DNA of 20,888 nt. Origin: Nemertoderma westbladi (taxonomy: Eukaryota; Xenacoelomorpha; Nemertodermatida; Nemertodermatidae). The translations under genes and the position numbers were made by a program. Under the pieces are notes generated by a model that saw nothing but the letters and a program-made list of their open reading frames with translations, made no database searches and was not told where the DNA came from. Below, one piece after another: positions 1 through 8,805 of the stretch; position 1 is the stretch's first letter, and each line of letters begins with the position of its first letter. The DNA is taken from contig JAUCBJ010006386.1 in the NCBI GenBank assembly GCA_032718475.1, positions 1 to 20,888 of the forward strand, given 5' to 3'.

Positions 1-120
1 TTGTAGGATAGGTAAGTAGGGTGTAGGGTAGGATACGGTAGGCTACTACAGTAGGTATAGGCTAATACCCCCTCCCCTCTTTACCAAAGCATCCACAGGC
101 AGGTCCAGTGATTGGACTTG
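1..120. repeat. Low-complexity GTAGG-rich DNA
   Basis: The first ~60 bases are irregular repeats of GTAGG/GTAGGATA-like words, followed by a C-rich stretch (ccccctcccct). It does not match a perfect telomere repeat and no open frame of note crosses it. Probably degenerate simple-sequence DNA. Confidence 0.4.
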
Positions 121-149
121 TTTCAGTTACTTTTTTTTTTCTTCGAAAA

Positions 150-440
150 ATAGTATTTTTTATGCTTCGAAAATGCTTCTAATAATGTATGAAATTATCC
201 TTCGAAAATGCTTCGTAAACTTCTAATTGAAGGCTAATAGTCTACTAAACGAAGCATTTTTATCTTCGAAATCATCCTTCGAAAAATGCTAAATAAACTT
301 CTAATCGCAGGCGAATAGTCTACTAAACGAAGCATTTTTGTCTTCGAATTATCCTTCGAATATGCTTCGTAAACTACTAATCGAAGGCTAATAGTCTACT
401 AAACGATGGATATTTCTCTTCGAAATCCACCCTTCGAAAC
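150..440. repeat. 77-bp tandem repeat with TTCGAA motifs and internal inverted repeats
   Basis: The phrase ATCCTTCGAA recurs at about 197, 274 and 351, a spacing of 77 bp, with a fourth degenerate start near 425. Each unit also carries AATAGTCTACTAAACGA. Within the unit, AAATGCTTCG on one side faces CGAAGCATTT on the other, so a single strand could fold into a hairpin. The first unit is preceded by a partial, diverged copy (about 140-196). No coding potential is seen. It may be a local minisatellite or the subterminal part of an unidentified repeat. Confidence 0.75.
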
Positions 441-473
441 CTTTAAGAACATTGGAACCAAAAAGCCGGCTTT

Positions 474-520
474 TATCCGGCGAAATTAGCAGGGTATTAG
501 CCGGCGAAATTAGTAGCAAT
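474..520. repeat. Short direct repeat CCGGCGAAATTAG x2
   Basis: The 13-mer CCGGCGAAATTAG occurs twice about 23 bases apart, just upstream of the truncated gag. Function unknown. It may belong to the flank of the gypsy element or to a decayed 5' part of it. Confidence 0.45.
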
Positions 521-545
521 TTATCAGCGACTTATCATGCTATGA

Positions 546-1823
546 CTTTGCTGGGTTATAGCAGCGCAGCGCACAGAGGAAGCCGATAAACTCGCATTGC
601 TGAAATATATAGGAGGGAAGCGCATAAGAGATGTATTAAAAACTCTACCAAAGGTAGAAAGTTATCAACAGGCTAAATCGGAATTAGATTCACATTTTGA
701 AGCTAAACGAAATGAGTGTTTTGAGAGACATAAATTTAGATGTTTTATTCAAGAAGATGAGGAATCAATGCTGAGTTTTGTTACTCGGCTTAAAACAGCC
801 GCATTGCACTGCAAATTCGAAGAATATAGTCTCGAAAAGGCAATTATAGATCAAATTATAGACAAGTGTAGCAACAAGAAATTAAGAAAAACTTTCTTAA
901 AGGAACAAAAAATCACGTTGGAATCTATTCTAAGGACTGCATATGCTGTTGAATCAGCAAATGCTCATGCTGCAGAAATTGAGGGCTCCGGCAATACAAC
1001 AGAAGTCAACAAGATTTCAAAATATAAGACACGGCCAGAAAAATATCAGTCAACTTGGCAAAACAAGAGAAATATTCAATGCTATGGGTGTGGAAGTTCA
1101 GGTCATCTACATGGTGATAAATCATGCCCAGCTCTTGGAAAAAAATGTAATTATTGCCAACGTGTTAACCATTTTGCTAACATGTGTCGATCAACTGGTC
1201 CTCAGCAAAGAACAAAAGCAATATTGGAGGATATAGTTTGTGACGATGACGATGGGCAGCTACATACTGTAGAAACCAAAATACAACAGCTAGAAGTAGA
1301 CTCAGACAGTGATGATGACACATATATTTTTAAGATTTCTAAGAACATCAGAGAAACTCTTATTGAAATTGATGGATATTCAGTGGGTATGCTTGCTGAT
1401 TCAGGATCGGATGTAAATATGGTAGATGGTAAGACATACAAAGAAATACTGAATGCAAATCGAAAAATTACAATGACAAAAACCACTGCAAAACCAAAGG
1501 CTTATGGACAAATTAAACCTATTCCTCTGCAGGGAGAGTTTTTCGCTGTAATCTCATATGGCAAAAACCGAACTCCAGCACGAATCTTAGTCACAGAACA
1601 TGAAACTACAGGAAACATTCTTAGCAAACATTCTTCCAAACAATTGGGATTGATAAAATTGCAAGAAGATAACATAATGAATATAAATGGAATAATGTCT
1701 CCAATAGAACAATATCCTGACGTTTTTGATGGGATAGGAAGACTAAGAGGTACAGAATTAAAACTCAATATTAACCATGATGTTGAACCTGTGGCCCAGC
1801 CAGTTAGACGTGTGCCTTTCTAG
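546..1823 (+). pseudogene. Gypsy gag-protease (partial; ends at a frame break)
   Basis: The open frame begins after a TGA at 543-545 and has no ATG at the front; similarity to gypsy Gag is already visible from the first codons (…KLALLKYIGG…), so the N-terminus is missing. Two zinc knuckles lie at about 1080-1190: C-X2-C-X4-H-X6-C followed by C-X2-C-X4-H-X4-C, the nucleic-acid-binding part of nucleocapsid. The aspartic protease active site reads DSGSD (about 1398-1412), in place of the commoner D-T/S-G-A. An acidic Asp/Ser-rich linker precedes it. The frame continues into the conserved PDVF…VRRVPF segment just before RT and stops at TAG 1821-1823, so the break lies inside pol, not at a gag/pol boundary. 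Confidence 0.85.
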
Positions 1824-1849
1824 GCACGACAAAATCAAGGCTTCTACTA

Positions 1850-3859
1850 GTGCAAGAAAAAATCAAAGAAATGCTTAGACAGGACATGATTGAACCAGTA
1901 TATGGGCCAACCCCGTGGGTTTCTCCGATAGTTGTTGAACCAAAACCAGATGGCGATATACGACTGTGTGTCGACTTACGCCAGGTGAATAGGGCAATAA
2001 CAAGAAGTCGATTTCCAATTCCAACACGTGAAGAATTGATAGAAAGAGTGAAAGGTTCTTGCATATTCTCCAAACTAGATCTAAGATCTTATTTCCATCA
2101 AATTCCTTTACACCCAGATTCTCGTGAGATTACCACATTCTCAACGTCGGATGGGATCTATCGCTATAAGGTCCTGGTAATGGGGATTGCATCAGCATCT
2201 GAGGATGGCCAAAGAATATTATCAAAAATATTGGCCGGAATACAAAATTGCAGTAATCTCCAGGATGATATACTAATATGGGGTAAAGACAAAAAAACCC
2301 ATGATAACACACTCGACGAAGTACTGAAGACGTTGCAAAAATTTAACCTAACTTTGAAGCCAGAAAAGTGTATATTCGGTGTAACTGAAGTAGAGTTCTT
2401 TGGGTTGAGAATCTCTAAAAATGGGGTACAGCCACTTGAGTCACATATAGAAGCAGTCACTTCTTTTGTAGAACCAAATAATGTGGCCGAAGTGAGAAGC
2501 TTCATGGGACTCGTCAATTATATAGGCCAGTTTATACAAGATCTCGCCACCATCTCGGAACCAATCCAAGCTTTAACTCGAAAGAATTCAAAATGGAAAT
2601 GGGAGGCACAGGAGAAGTGTGCATTTGAAAAATTGAAGCAGAGAGTCACATCTATTGATGTCATGGGGCATTATGATATCAATAAAGATACCCATTTAAT
2701 AGTAGATGCTAGTCCTGTAGGAGTCGGAGCTATCCTAATGCAAGAATGCAATGATAAATTTCTGCCAATATCCTATGCATCAAAATGCCTCACAAATGTA
2801 GAGTGGCGATATAGCCAGTTGGAAAGGGAAGCATTGGCAGTAACATGGGCCTGTGGAAAGTTTCATTTGTATCTATATGGTACAACTTTCAATATTTGGT
2901 CTGACCACAAACCATTAAAATACATATTTTCCCCAACTGGAAAGCCATCCCCAAGAGTTCAGCGCTGGGCATTATTGTTACAACAATATTCGTTCAACAT
3001 AAAGTTTATCAAAGGGGCCGAAAATCCAGCAGATATACTTTCCAGAAAGCCACATGGCGAAATAACCTTAAGTAAGGAGCAGATCATGGCAGAAACATAT
3101 ATAAATAGTATAATAGCAAATGCCGTTCCACGAGCGATCTCCCTCTGTGAAATAATTGAAATGTCTCTGAAAGACACTGAAATAACTGAAGTCGGTAAGA
3201 TGATGGAATCAGGACTCTGGGATGCTAGCCATCCATTCTATCGTGTGAAAGATGAACTATGCTTCAAAAGAGGTCTCTTGATGAGGGGAAACAGGATTGT
3301 CATACCAAAGGAACTGCGTCGTAGCATATTAAAAATTGCTCATGAGACCCATCCAGGAATTGTACGGACCAAAGCATTACTTAGAACAAAGGTATGGTGG
3401 CCAGGTATTGATGCTGCAGTGGAAGTCTTGGTCAGAAACTGTATTCCATGCCAGGCACAACGGGACACCCAGGGGCATGAACCACTGATAATGAGTAAAA
3501 TGGGGAGACCATGGGAGAAACTACACATCGATTTATGTGGACCGTTGCCTTCAGGGGAATACATAGTTGGAATAATTGATGCATCATCGAGATGGCCTGA
3601 ATTATTCACATCAAAAACTACAGTCACAGAAAAGGTAATAGAATGTTTGGAAACTTGTATAGCCAGTCATGGGGTTCCAGACGTATTAATATCAGATAAT
3701 GGGCCACAGTTTCGTTCGAAACAATTCAAGCGATTTTGCAAAGAATGGGGTATAATACATCAAAAAACTGCACCATATCACCCACAAACCAATGGGGAAA
3801 TTGAACGACTATGGCGCCCGCTGCTAGAACAGAGGGTAAAGACTGGAAACAAGCTATAA
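1850..3859 (+). pseudogene. Gypsy pol: reverse transcriptase, RNase H, integrase (most)
   Basis: This 669-codon frame lies -1 relative to the gag-protease frame and has no good ATG start (first codon is GTG), so it is a continuation of pol after a frame break. RT: LDLRSYFHQ fingers/palm motif near 2078-2105 and the catalytic pair in QDDILIWG (Asp codons 2264-2269). RNase H: VDAS…, LEREALA…, SDHKPL carry the acidic residues. Integrase: an HX3H…CX2C zinc domain at about 3340-3455, then the DDE core with Asp in HIDLCGP, Asp in SDNGPQF and Glu in NGEIER. The frame is lost just after the catalytic Glu and ends in TAA at 3857-3859. All catalytic residues I can see are still present, suggesting a fairly young inactive copy. 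Confidence 0.9.
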
Positions 3860-4491
3860 GGAAATTTCTAATGGTGTATAGAAATATACCCCATACAAGT
3901 ACTGGGAAGACCCCATCAGAATTAATGGGAAGAGTTCCAAAAACAAAACTGCCTTGTATTGCGGGAAATGAGTTACAATTGCCAATGTTTCAAGAAGCAA
4001 TACAGAGGGATACAATGATGAAGGAAAAAGTGAAGATATATGCAGACAGGAAGAATAAAGAGAAAAAGATTCATCCAGGCGATATGGTTTTAATACAACA
4101 GCACAAGCAAAATAAGTTCACAACTAGATTTGACCCAAATCCTTTCCAAGTTCAAGAGAAAAAGGGAACGGCGCTGATTCTGAGAAGAGGAAACGAGGTA
4201 AAGATGAGAAATACGAGTAAAGTGGTACCCATACCGGACACAAATGAGAGAGATAAGGGGTATGATAATATTGATGATGATAATATTGACAGTGATGAGT
4301 GTGGTAGTATGCATGAAGATATTAATAATGGATTAGAAAACCAACCCTTACGAGACAAATTGGGACAGGATGTGTGTCATACACCCCCAGTGCCAGGCCA
4401 AATACAACAGCCTTCTCAATCCCAAGGAAAAGGCTGGTGTGATATTGACTCGAGGAATATTATCGTAGGATCACGGAAGAGGAAGAAATAA
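3811..4491 (+). pseudogene. Gypsy integrase C-terminal part (shifted frame)
   Basis: The integrase similarity resumes here in a further -1 frame: EGKDWKQ…FLMVYRNIPHTSTGKTPSELM is the conserved segment that follows the DDE core in gypsy integrases. It is followed by a basic linker, a module resembling the C-terminal GPY/F region (about 4130-4230), and an acidic Asp/Asn-rich tail. The ATG at 3811 lies upstream of where similarity starts (about 3830), so it is not a genuine start; the frames overlap only because of the indel. The segment ends with TAA at 4489-4491, 60 bp before the presumed LTR. Confidence 0.85.
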
Positions 4492-4551
4492 TAAAGACTG
4501 ATATAACGGACTTATTATTAGAATAATCCTTTGTTTAAATGAGAAGAGTGA

Positions 4552-4695
4552 TGTAATGTTGGGACTGAATGACAGAACTGGAGAACTATAGATACTGAGT
4601 AAGACACTGTACATACATAGGTCTTGACTGACTAATATATAGGTGATGGGCTGGAGCCTTCTTTATTATACTATTGAACTAAGGAAGAGAATACA
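4552..4695 (+). repeat. Probable gypsy 3' LTR with polypurine tract just upstream
   Basis: A purine-rich stretch (AAATGAGAAGAGTGA, about 4537-4551) directly precedes TGTAATGTTGGGACTG, and a candidate end GAATACA occurs at 4689-4695, giving a 144-bp block beginning TGTA and ending TACA as LTRs usually do. Its position 60 bp after the integrase stop fits a 3' LTR. Short LTRs are known in Mag-like elements. No second copy exists in the window, so the boundaries cannot be confirmed by LTR-LTR comparison. Confidence 0.55.
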
Positions 4696-4902
4696 TTTTA
4701 GAAATATTTTCGAATTATTGGAAGCAGACTTTGGACGACCATATCTCCGGTACTGGTAGGCCTATTGAGTCGAAATTTTTTTTAATCTACTTAGAACACT
4801 CCAGTGAATGTTTTTTAGTTTGAAAGTTTTGCCCCAAAATGCTTAGAAGTAATTTCGAAAAAACTGATCATTTCGCGATCATGACCTTTTGACCCCCTAG
4901 AA
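4696..4902. other. AT-rich spacer, nothing recognised
   Basis: No ORF, RNA or repeat family is recognised between the presumed LTR and the ~319-bp direct repeats. The word TTCGAA or ATTTCGAA occurs several times, as it does in the repeats that follow. Confidence 0.4.
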
Positions 4903-5520
4903 TTGAACTTTTTTATGCCCAAATTTTGGCTATCCCCACTAATTCGAGGGTGAGGAATCTTTTTGTAATGGTGAGTTTTTCAATACGGTGAACTCACAGG
5001 ACTTCAGCTTCGAAATAAAACCGAAAACATGATCTTTCCTGATCACGGCCTGATCAATTCGCTTTTTGAAAATTTCGAAATATACAAAAGGTGCCCCTTC
5101 ACCATAGAAGTCGATTCGTAAAAAAAATCGGGGGTCTCAAACAAAGTTTTCGAGAAAATTCGAAAATACTACAAAATCCGATCTTTTACAGTATGATCAG
5201 GTATCAGATCTCGAGAACGACTTGAACTTTTTTATGCCCATATTTTGGCTACCCCCCCCCCCCCCCCCTAATTCGAGGGTGAGGAATCTTTTTGTAATGT
5301 TAAGTTTTTCCATACAGTGAACTCACAGGACTTGGTCTTCGAAATAAAACCGAAAACACAATCTTTTCTGATCGCGGCCTGATCAAATTGCTTTTTGGAA
5401 ATTTCGAAATATACAAAAGGTGCCCCTTCACCATAGAAGTTGATTCGTAAAAAAAAATCGGGGGTATCAAATAAAGTTTTCGAGAAAATTCGAAAAAACT
5501 AAAAAATCCAATCTTTTATG
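4903..5520. repeat. Two tandem copies of a ~319-bp noncoding sequence
   Basis: Copy A (4903-5221) and copy B (5222-~5519) share long blocks in the same order: TTGAACTTTTTTATGCCC, CTAATTCGAGGGTGAGGAAT, GTGAACTCACAGGACTT, TACAAAAGGTGCCCCTTCAC and others. Copy B contains a run of 17 C (5252-5268) where copy A has only ATCCCCAC. Copy B ends abruptly at the satellite. No reading frame is maintained between the copies. The family is unknown; it could be a satellite of longer extent or an internal duplication of an uncharacterised element. Confidence 0.8.
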
Positions 5521-5524
5521 TACC

Positions 5525-5625
5525 CATGGCAATATGGGTGAACCATGGCTATCTGGGTGAACCAACTCTATCTAGGTGAACCAACTCTATCCGGGTGAAC
5601 CATGGCTATCTGGGTGAACCATGGC
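5525..5625. repeat. Satellite array 1 (19-bp monomers, ~5 copies)
   Basis: Monomers related to ATGGCTATCTGGGTGAACC and AACTCTATCTGGGTGAACC. This is the shortest of three arrays. On the left it abuts the ~319-bp repeat, on the right the AFG1 copy 1 stop codon (TAA, minus strand, 5626-5628). Confidence 0.9.
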
Positions 5626-7053
5626 TTATCTCCGCTCCCAATAGTTCAGCGATTGCATCTCCGTGAGACGACTGACGGCCCTGGCAAATGCGAATATTTC
5701 ATTCTCCCCAGTGAATATGCTGGACTCCGCGATATTTTCCGCTACTGTCAATGACAGATCGTCCATCAGCTGTCTGTGAGTATCCGTGTCGCGATGGTCA
5801 CTGTCGCTATCAACAAGACACGTCTCGAATAGAACCGCGAGAGGCGCTTCTGCAGTGCAGACTAGCCTCACCTTGTACTCGTAGAATGTATCAACTAGAG
5901 TTATAAACCTCCTGGCTTCCGTCTTCCTTGATACATTCAGTTTCGGTATTGACAAAATGAAAACTGTGTGAAAAGCTTTAGCGACTGCGATGTAATCCGC
6001 TGCTCCCATTGGCTTCTGGCATAGATCCCGGAAGTGGAACCAGCTCAGACCGCCGTGGTGATTGGGCACCGGGATGCTCCTACCGTGGGTGTAAACCTCA
6101 GGAGTGTGGTTGGCGTCCGTCGGTTCCAACTGGGTGAGTTTGTCGAAGATCGCGAGCGCTCGATGGTTTACCTCATCCAGGTCATGGTGCTCGGTGGCCA
6201 CGAGGAAGAGATTACCGAAAGGGACACCCAGTTGTCGGTAATCCGTGGCGGATTGCATCGCGACGACCTCGCAACAACGGCCGAGAGCGTCGATAAATGG
6301 AAGGAAGTTGGTCCGCTGCAAACCGTTTTTGTATAAATCCGAAGGTTTTCTGTTGGATGTCGCGACTAAAACTAATCCGCGATTCCAAAGTTCAGAGAAC
6401 AAATTCTTTAGGTTCATGGCATCTGCAATGTCTGTAACTTGGAACTCGTCTAGACAAAGGAGTGTGGTTGACGCGGCTATTGAATCGGCGACTTTGGACA
6501 ACGGGTTCAACGCCACCGAGCGGGAAGATCTAGGTGAGTTTTGTTTGATTCTGTGAACATCGGCGTGAACGTCCAGCATAAATGAGTGGAAATGTGTCCG
6601 TCGTTTGGGGACTTTGCTACACGCGAACATTATATCCATTAACATTGTCTTTCCGCAGCCAACAGGCCCCCATATGTAGACCCCTTTTGACGCCATTTCG
6701 GGCTTCGCTTTACTAAACCAAGAGAAGTAATTCGATCCAGTTTGTGTTAATTTACTTGTTTCTATTCTTTCGTAAAGTTCTTCCAAACTCATCATAACTT
6801 TTTCTTGGTTTTGGTCACGGGAAATTATGGATTCGTTTACGTACTTCCAGTATAACTCCATGGGTGTCTCCTCATGGTATTTAAACATTTCCAGTTCCAA
6901 CTGACTGCTGAGTTGGGTCCCTTTGCGGCGAACCGCAATAGTTTGGTGGCCAATGTTACATTTGTTCTTTAAGGAGATTAACGAATAACATATCATAATT
7001 GGTTTAATCGTATGCGAGTTGCTTAGAGCTAGAAGTCTAAAAGTTGAAATCAT
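5626..7053 (-). CDS. AFG1L: AFG1-like mitochondrial AAA+ ATPase, copy 1
   Basis: A 475-residue protein, close to the length of animal AFG1L/LACE1. Family members sit in mitochondria and act in protein quality control of respiratory-chain subunits. Walker A GPVGCGKT is at residues 129-136, Walker B LLCLDEF at 198-204, the family signature QVTDIADAM just after, sensor-1 ATSNR at 231-235, and the DLYKNGLQR arginine-containing motif at 239-247. The C-terminus (SRLTEMQ…YWERR) looks complete. Residues 1-52 have no Asp or Glu and several Arg/Lys/Ser, which fits a mitochondrial presequence. The ATG at 7053 is supported by an in-frame stop 11 codons upstream (TAA in TTCCTAACTG). No introns are seen, whereas animal AFG1 genes normally have many, so a retrogene origin is likely. 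Upstream, a hAT element starts 75 bp away; downstream the stop abuts satellite. Confidence 0.93.
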   Translation of the reverse strand: MISTFRLLALSNSHTIKPIMICYSLISLKNKCNIGHQTIAVRRKGTQLSSQLELEMFKYHEETPMELYWKYVNESIISRDQNQEKVMMSLEELYERIETSKLTQTGSNYFSWFSKAKPEMASKGVYIWGPVGCGKTMLMDIMFACSKVPKRRTHFHSFMLDVHADVHRIKQNSPRSSRSVALNPLSKVADSIAASTTLLCLDEFQVTDIADAMNLKNLFSELWNRGLVLVATSNRKPSDLYKNGLQRTNFLPFIDALGRCCEVVAMQSATDYRQLGVPFGNLFLVATEHHDLDEVNHRALAIFDKLTQLEPTDANHTPEVYTHGRSIPVPNHHGGLSWFHFRDLCQKPMGAADYIAVAKAFHTVFILSIPKLNVSRKTEARRFITLVDTFYEYKVRLVCTAEAPLAVLFETCLVDSDSDHRDTDTHRQLMDDLSLTVAENIAESSIFTGENEIFAFARAVSRLTEMQSLNYWERR

Positions 7054-7119
7054 GACGCATTCGCAGAACAGTTAGGAATATAAGCTCCAAATGACCAAAA
7101 TCCTACAGCTAGCATTGTG
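7054..7119. other. Short 5' flank of AFG1 copy 1
   Basis: This 66-bp segment is all that remains of the native upstream sequence before the hAT insertion. Its bases match copy 2 (TTAGGAATATAAG, AGCATTGTGGATG) where copy 3 differs (TTCGGAATATAAG, AGCATTGCTGATG). Confidence 0.6.
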
Positions 7120-7127
7120 GATGATAC
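7120..7127. repeat. hAT target-site duplication, left (GATGATAC), unit 1
   Basis: Eight bases identical to 8735-8742 on the other side of the element. The same 8-mer occurs once, uninterrupted, at 20625-20632 in unit 3. Confidence 0.93.
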
Positions 7128-7476
7128 TAGGGATGTCCCGGAATTCCGTTCCGGCCGGAATTCCGGTGGTTTTTGCCCGATTCCGGTTCCCGCCGGAATT
7201 GCCGGAATGGGGTCATTTCCGGCCGGAATTTTACCGGAATTACAAGGTTCATATCTAGATTAGTAGTTGCAATTAGTTTGTTAAATTATTATCAACATTT
7301 ATATATTTTTTAAACATTATTACCAATTAGTTTAAGATACTTTTCAACACTGGCAAAAAAGTATAGAAATAAAGTTTTCTTCGACCGTTAGAGCTCTAAC
7401 ATTTAAGGATGAAAGGCATATATGCCCCCTGGTTAGCCCCTTCAAACCATTCGTGCCGAATCGAAAACTGCCTTGG

Positions 7477-7548
7477 CCCACATACAGGGATCGAACCCAC
7501 GACCTCCAGATAGATTGGAAATCAATGCAACCACTACACCAAGGTGGA
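7477..7548 (-). tRNA. tRNA-like sequence inside hAT (pseudo-tRNA or SINE head), unit 1
   Basis: On the minus strand TGGTGTAGTGG matches a Pol III A box and GGTTCGATCCC matches a B box. The presumed acceptor arms TCCACCT and ATGTGGG pair at 6 of 7 positions counting one wobble, the T arm closes with wobbles, and an anticodon arm with loop TTTCCAA would give anticodon UCC (glycine-like). The D arm is short and overlaps the anticodon stem, and the anticodon stem has a T-T mismatch, so a working tRNA is doubtful. Most likely a tRNA-derived SINE head or decayed tRNA carried by the transposon. Confidence 0.5.
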
Positions 7549-7849
7549 ACCTAACTAACCTATATATCGAGGAAAAATTCACAGCCACCCTTTTTAGTTT
7601 ATTAATCACAGTAACCAATCACAGGCCTCTTGCCGGATATATCACATGAGTCATGTCCATGTGTCAAAAGATGGAACATGGGACATAATCACTTTCGACT
7701 CATAGGTCGTAACTTACGATTTACCAGTGGAGACGCTCCTTTTGAAACCAATGTGTTCCATAATTTATTCTGACTAAGACTACATAAGACTTACCAGTGG
7801 AGCACGCCTTCACGAGTGGTTTTTCCAACTTGCTTATAAAATGGCGTTT

Positions 7850-7960
7850 TTCAGATTGATTTTACATTGTTTAACATTGATCTTACAATATTTTACATTG
7901 ATTTTTACATTGAGTTTAAATTATTTTAGATTGATTTTATATTATTTTACTTTGATTTAA
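7850..7960. repeat. Short degenerate repeat ATTTTACATTGAT, unit 1
   Basis: Words like GATTTTACATT, TTTTACATTGAT and TTTTATATTATTTTAC recur through this AT-rich stretch within the hAT element. The matching stretch in unit 2 (about 13725-13875) has extra repeats, explaining much of the size difference between the two elements. Confidence 0.6.
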
Positions 7961-8734
7961 TTATTAAATAATATGATAATTACAGGCGGCTAAGTAAATT
8001 GCTAATGAAACTCGATTAACGATTAACACAATTACAATTACTACTTTAACCTAAAACTAATATAAATATAAAACGTTATTACAATACGTACAGGTCCTGA
8101 GAGTGGTCGTTAGTTCAGTCCTGCGTCGTAGGTGCTGCATAATATAGTAGTTTAATTTATATTTACAGCAAATCCATTTCTTACCATAAATCTATTTATT
8201 CCCAGCAATAATTAACTGTAACATGTACTTGTACTATTTGCCTCGTTTATTGTTTTGGTTCGAATAACATGTCACTGTAACATGCTCCTTTTCCTTAAAG
8301 ACACCAGGATATTGCACCAAAGAACCTAATGACGCGAAACCATAGGTTTTGGGTTAACTTAGTGTAGGTTTTTAGGTATGAATGAGTCTATAGGCTAAAA
8401 ACCTAACTTTTGGCCAAGGTTGTCGATTTTAGAAAAAAAATTATATTGAATAATGCCGAAGTACCATCCCGTCCCCATAATAGGCCATAACGGGCCAGGC
8501 CATTCTCCACTCCACTCACCTTAATTGTAATTCCCCCCCAAGGTTGTGATTCATCTCATTATCAAACTTGGCTTTAGAGATTAAAAAAATTCATTTGTTT
8601 CACAAAAAATTATAATATTTCCTGGGTATTTCACTAATTATAGAAACTTCCGGATCCGGCCGGAATATTCCGGCATGTTGAATTCCGGTTCCGGTTCCGG
8701 CGGGAATCAAAATATCGATTCCGGGACATCCCTA

Positions 8735-8742
8735 GATGATAC
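8735..8742. repeat. hAT target-site duplication, right (GATGATAC), unit 1
   Basis: Exact copy of 7120-7127, immediately after the TIR end CATCCCTA. Confidence 0.93.
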
Positions 8743-8805
8743 TACAGTATATAAGGGCATTTAAAGAGTCCACGGAGTCAGACTAATGGACTGTTTAAAT
8801 AACTA

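Larger units (their letters stand above)
546..4695 (+). mobile_element. Ty3/gypsy LTR retrotransposon, Mag-like, 5'-truncated and inactive
   Basis: Domain order is gag with two zinc knuckles, aspartic protease, reverse transcriptase, RNase H, integrase. Integrase after RNase H is the Ty3/gypsy order, and the wording of the protease-RT region resembles the Mag lineage. The coding region is split into three frames by two shifts (near 1820-1850 and 3815-3850). Gag lacks its N-terminus and no 5' LTR is found in 1-545. A probable short 3' LTR follows at 4552-4695. The copy therefore cannot make a continuous Gag-Pol and lacks the second LTR needed for a full cycle. Family placement to Ty3/gypsy is firm; to Mag it is an inference from sequence wording. 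Confidence 0.92.
7128..8734. mobile_element. Non-autonomous hAT-type DNA transposon, unit 1 (1607 bp)
   Basis: Ends are a perfect 17-bp terminal inverted repeat, TAGGGATGTCCCGGAAT at the left and its complement at the right, flanked by the 8-bp duplication GATGATAC. TIRs starting TAGGG/CAGGG and 8-bp duplications are hAT hallmarks. Subterminal regions (7138-7245 and 8648-8725) are packed with CCGGAATT/CCGGCCGG words in both orientations, typical of transposase-binding subterminal repeats. The AT-rich interior has no transposase frame, so movement would need a transposase from elsewhere. A tRNA-like sequence sits at 7477-7548 and an ATTTTACATTGAT-type short repeat at about 7850-7955. Confidence 0.92.

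Noticed and set aside
1-60. Telomeric repeat
   Set aside because: GTAGG/GTAGGATA words are irregular and do not form a uniform TTAGGG, TTAGG or similar array.
1-545. 5' LTR of the gypsy element
   Set aside because: No stretch matches the presumed 3' LTR (TGTAATGTTGGGACT…) and gag begins mid-domain, so the 5' part is absent.
1815-1850. Programmed -1 ribosomal frameshift site
   Set aside because: The break is inside pol after the protease, there is no canonical X-XXY-YYZ heptamer, and stops occur in the intervening sequence; an indel is the simpler reading.
1202-4358. Minus-strand open frames within the gypsy element
   Set aside because: They are short frames opposite clear gag-pol coding sequence with no recognisable domains.
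6034-6556. Plus-strand open frames opposite AFG1 (also 11924-12446 and 19539-20061)
   Set aside because: They are complements of the conserved ATPase coding strand, with no family resemblance of their own.
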